Source: Pseudomonas cichorii (GTDB lineage Bacteria > Pseudomonadota > Gammaproteobacteria > Pseudomonadales > Pseudomonadaceae). Taken from it: a DNA stretch of 64,000 nt. Made by a program: the position numbers and the translations under genes. Every line of letters begins with the position of its first letter. The stretch's first letter is position 1. The DNA is taken from the NCBI RefSeq assembly GCF_018343775.1, contig NZ_CP074349.1, forward strand, positions 2,160,001 through 2,224,000, in the 5' to 3' direction. Positions 40,173 through 49,413 of this stretch are shown here, piece after piece. Under the pieces are notes generated by a model, which did no database searches, had not been told where the DNA came from, and saw only the letters and a program-made list of their open reading frames with translations.

Positions 40173-42299
40173 ATGCGTCGTACTTTAGTTTCTCTCTGCG
40201 TTATTCAAGCCATCAGCCAGGCTGCCTGGGCTGATCCGGTTACTGCCGATAAAGCGTCGATAGAGTTGCAGAATATCGACATTCAGGGCGCTGCCGACAC
40301 CGAGCAAGCGACAGGCCCGGTCCAGGGCTATCGTGCGACCCGTTCCGCCAGTGCCACTCGCACTGACACCTCTTTGCACGAAACCCCGCAGTCGGTCAGC
40401 GTTGTCACCCGCGAAGCGGTGGAAGACATCGGCGCGATACGCCTGCAGGATGCGCTCGACTACGCCGGTGGCGTGGGCCGTGCCAACAACTTCGGCGCGC
40501 AGGGACTGACGACCTTCACCGTGCGTGGTTTTACCACCGGCGAGTTCTACCGCAATGGCTTCCCGATCAACCGCGGCTATCCGAGCATGCCCGATGCCAA
40601 CACCATCGAGCGTCTTGAAGTTCTGCGCGGTCCGGCGACCACACTGTATGGCCGTGGCGATCCCGGCGGTACTTTCAACGTGGTGTCCAAGCAGCCGCTG
40701 GCGCAAAGAGCCGTTACCCTGGGCACCCAGATCAACGATCAGGGCATGAAGCGCGGCACTCTCGATGCTACCGGCCCGCTGGATGACGAAGGTCGTTTTG
40801 CCTATCGTCTGAACGTGGTGGGCGAGGGTGGCGATACCTTTCGCGATCACGTTGAAACCGAGCGTTACGGTATTGCGCCGGTCTTGAGCTGGCAGGTCAA
40901 CGATGCGACCCGCATCATCTTCGAGGGTGATTTCATGCGCAACAATGCGCCCCTCGACCGTGGCCTGACACGCTATACCAACCAGACGCGCACGGCTTCG
41001 CGTGACTCGTTCTTCGGCGAAAAGGACGCGGGCAAGCTGCACACCGACACCAGCATGGCGCAGGTGCGTTTCGAGCATGACCTCAACGACAACTGGAAGC
41101 TGGGCGGTGGTTTCCAGCTGCTTGATGGCACCATGCAGGGCGATGCAGTCGAGGCCAATGGCATGGGGGCCGATGGTCGTACCCTGGGGCGTAACTACAA
41201 CTATCGCAAGCTGGAGTGGACCGACCGCGACGTGCAGTTCAACGTGACGGGCAACTTCACTGCCGGTGGCTTCGACCACACACTGTTGGCTGGCGTGGAA
41301 TATGAGGATTACGACTACAAGTCGATCATCCAGCGCTCCGCGGCAGGTTTGAGCGTCTACACCATCGATATCTACGATCCGGTCTACGGCCAGGCGCGTC
41401 CGGCGCTGACCCGCACCACGACCCACGATAAAGAAAACCTCAAGACCTACGCCGCGTTCCTGCAGGATCAGGTGGCGCTGACCGAGCGCTTGAAGTTGCT
41501 GGCCGGTGCCCGTTTCGAGCGTTTCGAGCACGACTATGACTCTTATGTCTCCGATGCCGAAGACTTCACCAAGGCTGACAACGCGGTCACTCCGCGCCTG
41601 GGTCTGGTCTACGACCTGACCGACACGGTCGCGGTCTATGCCAACACGGCGCGCTCCTTCAAGCCAAACACCGGCGCGAGTCGCCAGGGCGGTGGTTTCA
41701 AGGCCGAAGAGGGCAAGTCCTATGAAGTCGGTGTGAAGTGGCAGGCGCTTGATCGTCAGTTGAACGTTGATGCCGCTGTCTATCAGATCGACAAGAAAAA
41801 CGTCCTGACCAGCGATCCGGTCGACCCTGAATTCAGTGTGGCGGCAGGTGAGGTGCGTAGCCGCGGCTTCGACCTGAACGTGGTCGGCAACCTGACTCCC
41901 GAGTGGCGCCTGATGGGTAACTACGCCTATGTGGATGCCGAAGTCACCAAGGACAACTCGCTCAGAAAAGGCACTCGCCTGGCGAATATTCCGGAGCAGA
42001 GCTTCAGCCTGTTGAACGTCTATGAGTTCCAGGACGGCGCCTTCAGAGGCCTGGGCGTCGGCGCGGGTGGCCGTTATGTGGCGCAGCGTGAGGGGCGGAC
42101 GGTCAACGAGTCGTTTGATATGGACAGCTACACGGTTTTCGATCTGCTCACCTACTACAAGGTCAACGATCGCGTGAAGCTCAATCTTGATGTGAAAAAC
42201 CTCTTCAACAAAGAGTTTGAAGAAGGGGCGTGGGGCAATGCCTTCGCTTACCCAGGCGCGCCGCGCACTGTGCAGGCCGGTATTTCCTACAGCTTGTAA
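40173..42299 (+). CDS. TonB-dependent siderophore receptor
   Basis: This is a 708-residue outer-membrane receptor. I favour ATG 40173, which gives a clean signal peptide (MRRTLVSLCVIQAISQAAWA); ATG 40137 is the alternative. The plug domain runs from about residue 55 (SLHETPQSVSVVTREAVED, RGFTTGEFYRNG, IERLEVLRGPATTLYGRGDPGG). A 22-strand barrel ends in the aromatic-terminated ISYSL. The plug wording is that of the ferric hydroxamate/catecholate FhuA-FpvA class. There is no N-terminal signalling domain and no sigma or anti-sigma pair nearby, so control is probably by Fur alone. No siderophore synthesis genes are in the window, so it may use foreign siderophores. Confidence 0.93.
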   Translation: MRRTLVSLCVIQAISQAAWADPVTADKASIELQNIDIQGAADTEQATGPVQGYRATRSASATRTDTSLHETPQSVSVVTREAVEDIGAIRLQDALDYAGGVGRANNFGAQGLTTFTVRGFTTGEFYRNGFPINRGYPSMPDANTIERLEVLRGPATTLYGRGDPGGTFNVVSKQPLAQRAVTLGTQINDQGMKRGTLDATGPLDDEGRFAYRLNVVGEGGDTFRDHVETERYGIAPVLSWQVNDATRIIFEGDFMRNNAPLDRGLTRYTNQTRTASRDSFFGEKDAGKLHTDTSMAQVRFEHDLNDNWKLGGGFQLLDGTMQGDAVEANGMGADGRTLGRNYNYRKLEWTDRDVQFNVTGNFTAGGFDHTLLAGVEYEDYDYKSIIQRSAAGLSVYTIDIYDPVYGQARPALTRTTTHDKENLKTYAAFLQDQVALTERLKLLAGARFERFEHDYDSYVSDAEDFTKADNAVTPRLGLVYDLTDTVAVYANTARSFKPNTGASRQGGGFKAEEGKSYEVGVKWQALDRQLNVDAAVYQIDKKNVLTSDPVDPEFSVAAGEVRSRGFDLNVVGNLTPEWRLMGNYAYVDAEVTKDNSLRKGTRLANIPEQSFSLLNVYEFQDGAFRGLGVGAGGRYVAQREGRTVNESFDMDSYTVFDLLTYYKVNDRVKLNLDVKNLFNKEFEEGAWGNAFAYPGAPRTVQAGISYSL

Positions 42300-42305
42300 G
42301 GCATG

Positions 42306-42335
42306 AAGTCTTCGCGGGCTGTCTCGCGAAGACTT
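42306..42335. terminator. Bidirectional terminator hairpin
   Basis: AAGTCTTCGCG (42306-42316) pairs exactly with CGCGAAGACTT (42325-42335) over an eight-base loop, followed on the plus strand by CCCTTT. It lies between the convergent stops of the siderophore receptor and the dehydrogenase. Confidence 0.8.
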
Positions 42336-42344
42336 CCCTTTACA

Positions 42345-43301
42345 TCAGGCAAACACTCGAATTGGCGCACCCGCATGCCAGGCCTGGATATCTTCAATCA
42401 TCTGGCTGAAGAAGGTCCGGTAGTTGTTTTCGGTGACATAACCGATATGCGGGGTCGCCAATACGTTGTCCAGCGTGCGGAACGGATGTTCGGCCGGCAA
42501 TGGCTCGATATCGAAGACATCCAGCGCCGCACCGGCAATCCTGCGTTGTTGCAGAGTGGTAATCAGCGCCGCTTCATCGATGATGGGGCCACGCGACGAG
42601 TTGACGATATAGGCACTCGGCTTCATCCAGGCCAAGGCTTCAGCATCCACCAGACCACGACTGCGGTCGCTGAGCACCAGATGCACCGACAGTACGTCGG
42701 CCTGCTCGAACAATTCCTGCTTGCTCACATAAGTGACACCCGACTCGGCGGCTGCCTCGGCTGTCAGGTTCTGGCTCCAGGCGATGACGTTCATGCCGAA
42801 CGCCTGCCCGTAACGAGCAATCCATTTACCGATGCTGCCCAGCCCCAGAATGCCCAATGTCTTGCCATGCAGATCGCTGCCCAGGCCGACTTGCCATTTG
42901 CCGTCGCGCAATGAATTGGCTTCCGCGACCAGATTGCGGGTGATGCCCATGATCAGCGCCCAGGTCAGCTCCGGTGCGGCATGCTTGTAGCTTTCGGTAC
43001 CACAGACTTCGATTCCCAGCCGTTTCGCAGCCTTGATATCAATGGCTGCGTTGCGCATGCCGCCGGTCACCAGCAGTTTGAGGCGTGGCAACTGGCTGAG
43101 CAGGGCTTCATCAAACAAGGTGCGTTCGCGCATCATGCAAATGATCTCGAAACCTTGCAGGCGCTGCACCATGGTTGCAGTGTCGGCCGGGAAGTCATGA
43201 AGAAAACTGACTTCGCCGATGGGCGACAGCACGGACCAGTCCACTACATCGCTGGCAATGTCTTGCCAGTCATCGATCACTGCAATGCTTGTTTTTGTCA
43301 T
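42345..43301 (-). CDS. D-2-hydroxyacid dehydrogenase family protein
   Basis: This is a 318-residue NAD-dependent dehydrogenase. ATG 43301 (MTKTSIAVIDDW) is chosen; the longer frame overlaps the upstream gene. The nucleotide-binding motif GILGLGSIG lies near residue 150. The catalytic Arg is in NSSRGPIIDEAAL, and the Glu and His follow in the last third (ATPHIGYVT). It resembles 3-phosphoglycerate dehydrogenase-like enzymes of unknown substrate rather than SerA, because no ACT domain is present. The gene is 31 bases after the DUF1345 gene and probably shares its transcript. Confidence 0.88.
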   Translation of the reverse strand: MTKTSIAVIDDWQDIASDVVDWSVLSPIGEVSFLHDFPADTATMVQRLQGFEIICMMRERTLFDEALLSQLPRLKLLVTGGMRNAAIDIKAAKRLGIEVCGTESYKHAAPELTWALIMGITRNLVAEANSLRDGKWQVGLGSDLHGKTLGILGLGSIGKWIARYGQAFGMNVIAWSQNLTAEAAAESGVTYVSKQELFEQADVLSVHLVLSDRSRGLVDAEALAWMKPSAYIVNSSRGPIIDEAALITTLQQRRIAGAALDVFDIEPLPAEHPFRTLDNVLATPHIGYVTENNYRTFFSQMIEDIQAWHAGAPIRVFA

Positions 43302-43332
43302 TCGAGGGCTCCAGAGGCCTGGTTTCGGTCTG

Positions 43333-43986
43333 TCAGCCAAACAGGCTGGCAGCGATGTTGATGGAAAACCCCAGGATCGCGGTATTGAACACAAAGCCGA
43401 TCAGGCTCTGGGCCAGGACGATCCGGCGCATGTTCCGGCTGGCTACGCCTACATCCGAGGTTTGCACGGCGACGCTCAGGGTGAAGGAGAAATACAGGAA
43501 GTCCCAGTAATCGGGCCGGGTTTCGCCATCGGCAAAACGCAAGGCCGGCTCTTTGCCTTTCCATGTGTAGAACAGGCGGGCGTAATGCAGGCTGAAGACC
43601 ACTCCGATCATCAGCCAGGAACCCACGATGGTCATGCCGGTAAAGGCGTAATGCAACAGGCGCTGGTTGCTGGTCATGTCCTTGCTGCCTGCCAGTTCGA
43701 GGAAAATGGCCGCCAGGCTGGCCAGGGCCGCAATGCTCACGGTCATCAGGATCACGCCGGCATTTTCATCCTCGATCATGGCGATTCTTTTGACGTCTTC
43801 GGCGTTGCTGCGCAGGGTGTGAGTGAGGATCAGGATCAGGTAAAGCCACACGCCAATGTTCCAGCCGGTCAGACAATTGCTGGTGAACGAGGCGTCTTTA
43901 TAAAAGAAGGCGGAAGCGATACCGCCCGCCAGGCCCAGTAACGTGGCCAGACTCAGGCGTGGGTGAGTGCGAGCGATATGCAGCAT
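43333..43986 (-). CDS. DUF1345 family membrane protein
   Basis: This is a 217-residue inner-membrane protein starting at [11 protein letters not shown]; in-frame ATGs further upstream lack ribosome binding sites. Five or six helices are visible. The DUF1345 core is clear: a histidine-containing segment after helix 4 ([12 protein letters not shown]), [22 protein letters not shown] and the end [16 protein letters not shown]. The family function is not known; resemblance of the DFLYFSFT segment to pore loops of ion channels has been noted in annotation, without proof. It is likely co-transcribed with the dehydrogenase that follows. Confidence 0.85.
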   Translation of the reverse strand: MLHIARTHPRLSLATLLGLAGGIASAFFYKDASFTSNCLTGWNIGVWLYLILILTHTLRSNAEDVKRIAMIEDENAGVILMTVSIAALASLAAIFLELAGSKDMTSNQRLLHYAFTGMTIVGSWLMIGVVFSLHYARLFYTWKGKEPALRFADGETRPDYWDFLYFSFTLSVAVQTSDVGVASRNMRRIVLAQSLIGFVFNTAILGFSINIAASLFG

Positions 43987-44040
43987 GACGGGCAGTCGCG
44001 ACAAAATGTTGCACACACCATAGCACGTCATGATCGGAGC

Positions 44041-44073
44041 AAAAAAAACGGCGCGTAAGGGGGTTACGCGCCG
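44041..44073 (-). terminator. Intrinsic terminator of the glucarate operon
   Basis: On the minus strand a ten-base stem, formed by CGGCGCGTAA (44049-44058) and TTACGCGCCG (44064-44073), is followed by eight U (A-run 44041-44048). It is a textbook intrinsic terminator, 40 bases after the gudD stop. Confidence 0.93.
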
Positions 44074-44112
44074 GTTGCCAGGGGAGAGCAAGTTATTGAA
44101 AAGCGGGTGGAG

Positions 44113-45450
44113 TCAACGCACCAGACAAGGCTGCTTGTTGTTGAACTCCCAGTTCGGAATCAGGAACTGCATGGCGACCGCATCGTTGCGGGCGCCCAGG
44201 CCCATGCCTTTGTACAGTTCATGGGCCTTGTTGAGCTGGTCCACATCCAGTTCGATACCCAGCCCCGGTTTTTTCGGGACCTGCACATGACCACCGATGA
44301 TCCGCAGAGGCTCTTTGGTCAGGCGCTGGCCGTCCTGCCAGATCCAGTGGGTGTCGATGGCGGTGATATCCCCCGGTGCAGCGGCGGCCACATGGGTGAA
44401 CATCGCCAGGGAAATATCGAAATGGTTATTGGAATGCGAACCCCAGGTCAGGCCCCACTCGTTGCACATCTGGGCCACGCGCACCGAACCCTGCATGGTC
44501 CAGAAGTGCGGGTCGGCCAGCGGAATGTCGACGGACTGCAACTGAATCGCATGGCCCATTTCACGCCAGTCAGTGGCAATCATGTTGGTGGCGGTCTTCA
44601 GGCCCGTGGCGCGGCGGAACTCGGCCATGACTTCGCGACCGGAGAAACCGTTTTCAGCACCGCATGGGTCTTCGGCATAGGCCAGCACATGATGCTGGTC
44701 GCGGCACAGACGAATCGCTTCTTTCAATGACCAGGCCCCGTTCGGGTCCAGGGTGATGCGGGCATCGGGGAAGCGCTCGGCCAGCGCGGTCACGGCTTCG
44801 ATTTCCTCATCGCCACGCAATACGCCGCCCTTGAGCTTGAAGTCCTGGAAGCCATAACGGCTGTGAGCGGCTTCTGCCAGGCGAACCACGGCTTCGGGCG
44901 TCAGTGCCTTTTCATGGCGGACCCGGAACCAGTCGTTGTCGGCATCCGCTTCGCTGCGGTAGGGCAGGTTGGTCTGGTGCTGGTCGCCGACATAAAACAG
45001 ATAGCCGAGCATTTCCACCGAATCGCGTTGCTGGCCTTCGCCCAGCAGGGCGGCCACCGGTACTTCCAGATGCTGGCCGAGCAGGTCCAGCAAGGCAGCT
45101 TCCAGTGCGGTGACCGCGTGAATGGTGATGCGCAGATCGAACGTCTGCTGGCCACGGCCTCCTGCGTCGCGTTCGGCGAATGCCTGGCGCACGTCATTGA
45201 GGATCTTCTGATACGTGCCGATGCTGCTGCCGACGACCAGTGAGCGGGCATCTTCCAGCGTCTGGCGAATGCGCTCGCCGCCAGGGACTTCACCCACGCC
45301 GGTATTACCGGCGTTGTCCTTGAGAATCACGATATTGCGGGTGAAGTAAGGGCCATGCGCGCCGCTGAGGTTGAGCAGCATGTCATCGTGGCCCGCCACC
45401 GGCACGACCTGCAGACTGGTGATGACAGGGGTCTTGTTTGGAGTGTTCAT
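44113..45450 (-). CDS. gudD: Glucarate dehydratase
   Basis: This is a 445-residue enolase-superfamily enzyme that dehydrates D-glucarate (and L-idarate) to 5-keto-4-deoxyglucarate in the cytoplasm. Length and sequence agree with E. coli GudD. The active-site Lys pair is in FQDFKLKGG, and the metal ligands are in [17 protein letters not shown] and TNMIATDW. The catalytic His is in [17 protein letters not shown] lies eight bases before ATG 45450. The permease gene ends 34 bases upstream on the same strand and a strong terminator follows, so permease and dehydratase form a two-gene operon. Confidence 0.96.
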   Translation of the reverse strand: MNTPNKTPVITSLQVVPVAGHDDMLLNLSGAHGPYFTRNIVILKDNAGNTGVGEVPGGERIRQTLEDARSLVVGSSIGTYQKILNDVRQAFAERDAGGRGQQTFDLRITIHAVTALEAALLDLLGQHLEVPVAALLGEGQQRDSVEMLGYLFYVGDQHQTNLPYRSEADADNDWFRVRHEKALTPEAVVRLAEAAHSRYGFQDFKLKGGVLRGDEEIEAVTALAERFPDARITLDPNGAWSLKEAIRLCRDQHHVLAYAEDPCGAENGFSGREVMAEFRRATGLKTATNMIATDWREMGHAIQLQSVDIPLADPHFWTMQGSVRVAQMCNEWGLTWGSHSNNHFDISLAMFTHVAAAAPGDITAIDTHWIWQDGQRLTKEPLRIIGGHVQVPKKPGLGIELDVDQLNKAHELYKGMGLGARNDAVAMQFLIPNWEFNNKQPCLVR

Positions 45451-45484
45451 GGTCTGATCCTTTTAAAGGCGAGTCCGTGAGTGA

Positions 45485-46831
45485 TCAATGACTGGCCGAT
45501 GTCTGTACGGCGGCAACCGGTGTGGCGCCAGGCTTTGGCTTGTTGCGGGCGGCAAAGACGATGACTGCGGCAATCAGCGACGTTGCGGTCAGGCCATAGA
45601 GCCCGCCCTGAATCGAGCCGGTGTTCTGTTCGAGAAGGCCGAAGGTGGTAGGGGCCACGAAACCGCCCAGGTTGCCTACCGAGTTGATCAGGGCGATGAC
45701 TGCCGCAGCGATCCGCGCATCCAGATAGGCTTGCGGGATGGGCCAGAACAGTGACGATGCCGATTTGAAACCAAGGGCCGCGAAGCAGATGGCGACAAAG
45801 GCAAAGACCGGGCTGCCAGTGGTGGACAGGAACATCCCGGCGGCTGCGATCAGCAGGGCAGTGGCGACCCAGGCCTGCTGGTGTTTCCATTTGGCCGACA
45901 GCGAAGCGAAGGCGTACATGCCGATGATCGACAGTAACCAGGGGATCGAGTTGAAGAAGCCCACCTGAATGTCGCTCAGGTCACCCATTTTCTTGATGAT
46001 GCTGGGCAGCCAGAAGGTCGCTGCATAAATGGTCAACTGGATGAAGAAGTAGATCAGGCAGAACAGAATGATCTGACTGTCCTTGAGCAGCTTGCCCAGT
46101 GACGGCTTGATGGGGGTTGCGGCTTCACGGGCCAGTTGCTCGTCGTCGATGGCTTTGACGAGAGCGTCCTGTTCTTCGCGGCTCAGCCACTTGGCATCGT
46201 GAGGTTTGGAGTCCAGCCAGAACCAGACAAAGAAGCACAGACCCACCGAGAACATGCCCTCGATGAAGTACATCCACTGCCAGCCTTTCATGCCCAGGCC
46301 ATTGATCTGCAACAGCAGGCCTGACAACGGGCCGGCAATCAGCGAAGCAATGGCCGAGCCGCTGAGGAAGATGGCAATAGCCTTGCCGCGTTCGGCGCCA
46401 GGCAACCAGCGGGTGAAGTAGTAAATCACGCCCGGGAAGAAACCGGCTTCGGCCACGCCCAGCAGGAAACGCAGGATATAGAAGTGGGTTTCGTTCTGGA
46501 TGAAGGCCATGCAGGAGGCAACGATGCCCCAGGTGAACATGATGCGTGTCAGCCAGATTCGGGCGCCGACTTTTTGCAGCAGCAGGTTGGAAGGAACTTC
46601 AAACAGCGCGTAACCGATGAAGAACAGGCCGGCACCCAGGCCATAGGCCGCAGCACCGATGCCCAGATCATGCTCCATGTGCGAACGCACAAAGCCGATG
46701 TTCACCCGGTCGATGTAGTTCACGATGAACATGATGACGAAAAGCGGCAGAACGTGGCGTTTTACTTTGGATATGGCCGAACTCAGGACCGGGTCCTTGT
46801 GGTCAGCTATCCCGGGATTGGACGTGCTCAA
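45485..46831 (-). CDS. gudP: Glucarate/galactarate MFS permease
   Basis: This is a 448-residue carrier of the anion:cation symporter family. The best start is TTG 46831 (MSTSNPGIAD), eight bases after GGGAG; GTG 46846 lies inside that site. Helix 1 and its loop (FVIMFIVNYIDRVNIGF), LGLGAGLFFIGYALFEVPSN-like sequence, the RFLLGVAEAGFFPGVIYY segment and GRE-type loops identify the glucarate, tartrate and phthalate carrier group. Its position directly before gudD points to glucarate uptake. Divergent transcription from a FadR-type regulator, with a palindromic site between, suggests induction by substrate. Confidence 0.9.
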   Translation of the reverse strand: MSTSNPGIADHKDPVLSSAISKVKRHVLPLFVIMFIVNYIDRVNIGFVRSHMEHDLGIGAAAYGLGAGLFFIGYALFEVPSNLLLQKVGARIWLTRIMFTWGIVASCMAFIQNETHFYILRFLLGVAEAGFFPGVIYYFTRWLPGAERGKAIAIFLSGSAIASLIAGPLSGLLLQINGLGMKGWQWMYFIEGMFSVGLCFFVWFWLDSKPHDAKWLSREEQDALVKAIDDEQLAREAATPIKPSLGKLLKDSQIILFCLIYFFIQLTIYAATFWLPSIIKKMGDLSDIQVGFFNSIPWLLSIIGMYAFASLSAKWKHQQAWVATALLIAAAGMFLSTTGSPVFAFVAICFAALGFKSASSLFWPIPQAYLDARIAAAVIALINSVGNLGGFVAPTTFGLLEQNTGSIQGGLYGLTATSLIAAVIVFAARNKPKPGATPVAAVQTSASH

Positions 46832-47312
46832 GGTTGAATCTCCCACTCGTTGTTTTTATGCGGGTATGTGCAAGATGTGTCCCTTGCATTGTCGGTCATC
46901 ATACAAGTAAAAGTTTGCCGCGCAAGTCCCCCCAGGCGTTTGGTATCAGGCATTTTTTGTATTTATTGAAAATGAACAGGCTTGGAGTGGGTGTGGTTTT
47001 TTCAGGATTTTTATTGTTTTAATCCCATTATTCATTGGGTTTTAAGGTTTTTTAAGGATTTATGAAGCTTGGAGCTGAGGGCGTTTTCGAGAAAGGGAGA
47101 GCAGAAGATTCTTGAAAAGACAGCCGGTGCTGAAAAAGCTGTTGTTTTGATTTTATGATCGCTTGTCTGACAAGTTAGACAAGTACAGAGCCCTTGGCGA
47201 ATGGGCATCCCGCAGGCTATCCGGTGTTATGATCCAGCCCATCGTCGACCTTGCACTCGTTGTTTCAGACAAGTGAGAGGCTTAGAAACCGGTGTTTCAG
47301 GACATGATCGCC
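46832..47312. other. Divergent control region between gudP and its regulator
   Basis: No gene is supported. The middle (46955-47075) is AT-rich with T-runs and should hold the gudP promoter. A palindromic operator candidate lies at 47162-47183 and a related half-site (CAGACAAG) near 47266. No further structure was recognised. Confidence 0.5.
47162..47183. promoter_or_regulatory. Operator candidate for the FadR-type regulator
   Basis: CTTGTCT (47162-47168) and AGACAAG (47177-47183) are exact inverted arms around GACAAGTT. TTGTCTGACAA within it fits the GT-N3-AC core bound by FadR-subfamily GntR proteins. It lies 130 bases before the regulator start and upstream of gudP on the other strand. 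Confidence 0.65.
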
Positions 47313-48023
47313 ATGCAAGAACCCAGCATCGCTTCCTCAAAGCGTCGTCAACACAGCCTGGCCACCGATCTGGTCACCGAACTCAGCCAGCGGATACTGC
47401 TGGGCAAGATCGCTCCCGGTCAGAAGCTGCCGTCCGAAAACGAGATCGTTCGTGAGCACGGCGTCAGCCGCACCGTGGTGCGCGAAGCGATTTCCAAATT
47501 GCAGGCATCGGGGCTGGTCGTGACCCACCATGGCGTTGGCACCTTCGTGCTGGAGCGCAGCGACCAGACCGGGTTGCGTCTCAAGGTTGAAACGGTTTCC
47601 CGGGTGCGGGACATCATCGAGCTGCGCATCGGCCTGGAAACCCAGGCCGTGGCCCTGGCCGCATTGCGTCGTACCGATGAACAACTGGCGGCGATGCGTC
47701 AGGCGCTGGATGACTATCAGGATCTGTTGGCCAACGAAGACAGTTGTGTGGAAGCCGACAAGCGCTTTCACATGCTGATCGCCGAAGCGACAGGCAACCC
47801 GTACTTCATTGAAATCATGCAGCACCTGGGCAGCGCGATCATTCCCCGCACGCGCATCGCATCGAGCGAGCGCGCCGGTGCCAGCATGGCTCCCCACGGC
47901 TATCTGGCCAACCTCGAACATGAGGCACTGCTCAGTGCCATCCGTCGCAAAGACCCCGATGCTGCGAGGGCTGCAATGTGGACCCACCTGAGCAACAGCC
48001 GCGAACGGTTGGTGCCGCTGTAG
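47313..48023 (+). CDS. FadR-subfamily GntR regulator (probable glucarate operon regulator)
   Basis: This is a 236-residue regulator; starts at GTG 47292, ATG 47304 and ATG 47313 are possible, the last with AGGA ten bases upstream. The winged helix (LVTELSQRILLGKIAPGQKLPSE, VSRTVVREAISKLQ, THHGVGTFV) is followed by an FCD ligand domain (about residues 85-225). Conserved Asp, Arg and His positions are visible (DIIELRIGLE, FHMLIAEATGNPYF, EHEALLSAI). FCD domains bind carboxylates through a metal, which suits glucarate. It is divergent from gudP. The TAG stop is part of a REP-like repeat. Confidence 0.9.
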   Translation: MQEPSIASSKRRQHSLATDLVTELSQRILLGKIAPGQKLPSENEIVREHGVSRTVVREAISKLQASGLVVTHHGVGTFVLERSDQTGLRLKVETVSRVRDIIELRIGLETQAVALAALRRTDEQLAAMRQALDDYQDLLANEDSCVEADKRFHMLIAEATGNPYFIEIMQHLGSAIIPRTRIASSERAGASMAPHGYLANLEHEALLSAIRRKDPDAARAAMWTHLSNSRERLVPL

Positions 48024-48089
48024 GAGCAATCGGGCGGCGCTCCGCTCATTCGCGAAGACGGGGCATTTCGCGAATGAATTCACTCCTGC
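48020..48089. repeat. Inverted pair of REP-like elements
   Basis: GTAGGAGC at 48020 with CTCATTCGCGAAG (48046-48058) faces TTTCGCGAATGAATTCACTCCTGC (48066-48089), the reverse complement of the repeat. TTCGCGAA arms pair around GACGGGGCA. The first copy supplies the TAG stop (48021-48023) of the GntR regulator. The structure could end that transcript. Confidence 0.7.
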
Positions 48090-48210
48090 GCCGTCTGCCT
48101 CGGGCTACAGACAAGCACCAAACTTGCAGGCACACTCCAGACCTCAATAAATCCAAAAATGTGTCCCATGCCTATCCATTCCAAGCCTTTCCTGCCGCAG
48201 GGTTTTTTCC

Positions 48211-49302
48211 ATGTTCGCCCTTGACCGAGTCCTGGCTCAGGACATTGTCGACCGGGCCATGGCGATTCTTCCTTACAACGTCAATGTCATGGACTATCTG
48301 GGCATCATCATCGGCAGTGGCGATCCCGAGCGTTTGTGCACCCGGCATGAAGGGGCGCAACTGGTACTGGCCAACAGCCGCGTAGTGGAGATCGATTCCC
48401 AGGCGGCACTGCATCTGGGCGGTGTGAAACCTGGCGTGAATCTGCCGCTGATGCTCGATCACAAGCTGGTGGGCGTGCTGGGCATTACCGGTGAACCAGA
48501 CGAGGTTCGGGTCTACGGCGAACTGGTGCGCATGACCGCCGAAATGCTGATGGAGCATCGTCGTCAGCAGGCTGATCGACAGTGGCGCTTGCAGCGCAGC
48601 GAAGACCTGCTGGCTCGCCTGCTGTTGCAGGACTGTCCGGAAAGCCTGGTGGATGAAGCGCGACAGTTGGGCCTGCAACCTCACTTGCCGCGTCAGGCGG
48701 TGTTGATCCGTCTGGCCGAGCAGACTTCCACAGCGAGCCAACTGGTTGCCTGGCTCAATGGCCGCTACGCCGACAGTTGGTGTGTGATGCGCGAGCCGAC
48801 TCTGTTGTACTGGTGTCGGGCGCAGGGCAAGGACCGGGACGATGCCTTGCTGCTCAAGCAGTTCGATGAGCATGGCTGGCCGGTGTTACGCATGGCCACC
48901 GCAGAGCCATCGGCCGATCTGCCTGCCTTGCGCCATGCCTGCAGCGCTGCGCAGGACCTGCTGGATTACGCCCGTCAGTCCCGGCCCGACCAGCGTCTGC
49001 TGCGTCTGTCGGCTTATCGCCTGCCGGTGCTGTTCTGGCGTCATCGTCACGACTGGCTCGCCCAGGAGATTGCCGAGCCGATTGGCCGCTTGCACAATCA
49101 TGGCCAATTGCTGGAAACCCTGTGCAGCTGGTTTGAATACAGCGGGGAAAGCCAGGCCTGCGCCGAAGCCTTGGGTATCCATCGCAACAGCCTGCGTTAC
49201 AGGCTGGAAAAGATTGCCGAGCTGACGGGATGTGATCCTTACAAGACCGATGACGTGCTGCGTTTGTATCTGGGCGTGCAGATGACACCTCGCTCTGGCT
49301 GA
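48211..49302 (+). CDS. cdaR: CdaR-type sugar diacid utilisation regulator
   Basis: This is a 363-residue transcription activator. The N-terminal diacid-recognition domain (about 1-135; LAQDIVDRAMAILPYNVNVMD, GIIIGSGDPERLCTRHEGA, NLPLMLDHKLVGVLGITGEP) is the one named for CdaR/SdaR. The C-terminal PucR helix-turn-helix is at about 300-355 (LLETLCSWFEYSGE, ALGIHRNSLRYRLEKIAELTG). E. coli CdaR answers to glucarate, galactarate and glycerate and controls gud and gar genes. Here it precedes glycerate kinase on the same strand and lies 190 bases from the FadR-type regulator, so it probably activates the kinase and perhaps gudPD. Confidence 0.92.
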   Translation: MFALDRVLAQDIVDRAMAILPYNVNVMDYLGIIIGSGDPERLCTRHEGAQLVLANSRVVEIDSQAALHLGGVKPGVNLPLMLDHKLVGVLGITGEPDEVRVYGELVRMTAEMLMEHRRQQADRQWRLQRSEDLLARLLLQDCPESLVDEARQLGLQPHLPRQAVLIRLAEQTSTASQLVAWLNGRYADSWCVMREPTLLYWCRAQGKDRDDALLLKQFDEHGWPVLRMATAEPSADLPALRHACSAAQDLLDYARQSRPDQRLLRLSAYRLPVLFWRHRHDWLAQEIAEPIGRLHNHGQLLETLCSWFEYSGESQACAEALGIHRNSLRYRLEKIAELTGCDPYKTDDVLRLYLGVQMTPRSG

Positions 49303-49413
49303 AGGCGAATTTTGTTCAAATGACCGATAACCTTTGACATTCATTGTGCGAAGGTCAGGCGGAAAATCCATGACGGGGTGAGAACATCCCTGCATCGGAT
49401 ATGGAGAACAACA

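Noticed and set aside
40185..41531. A 448-codon open frame opposite the TonB receptor
   Set aside because: Antisense shadow of a clearly real receptor gene; no recognisable domain.
45485..46846. gudP starting at GTG 46846
   Set aside because: That GTG lies within the GGGAG site that is properly spaced for TTG 46831, so the shorter form is preferred.
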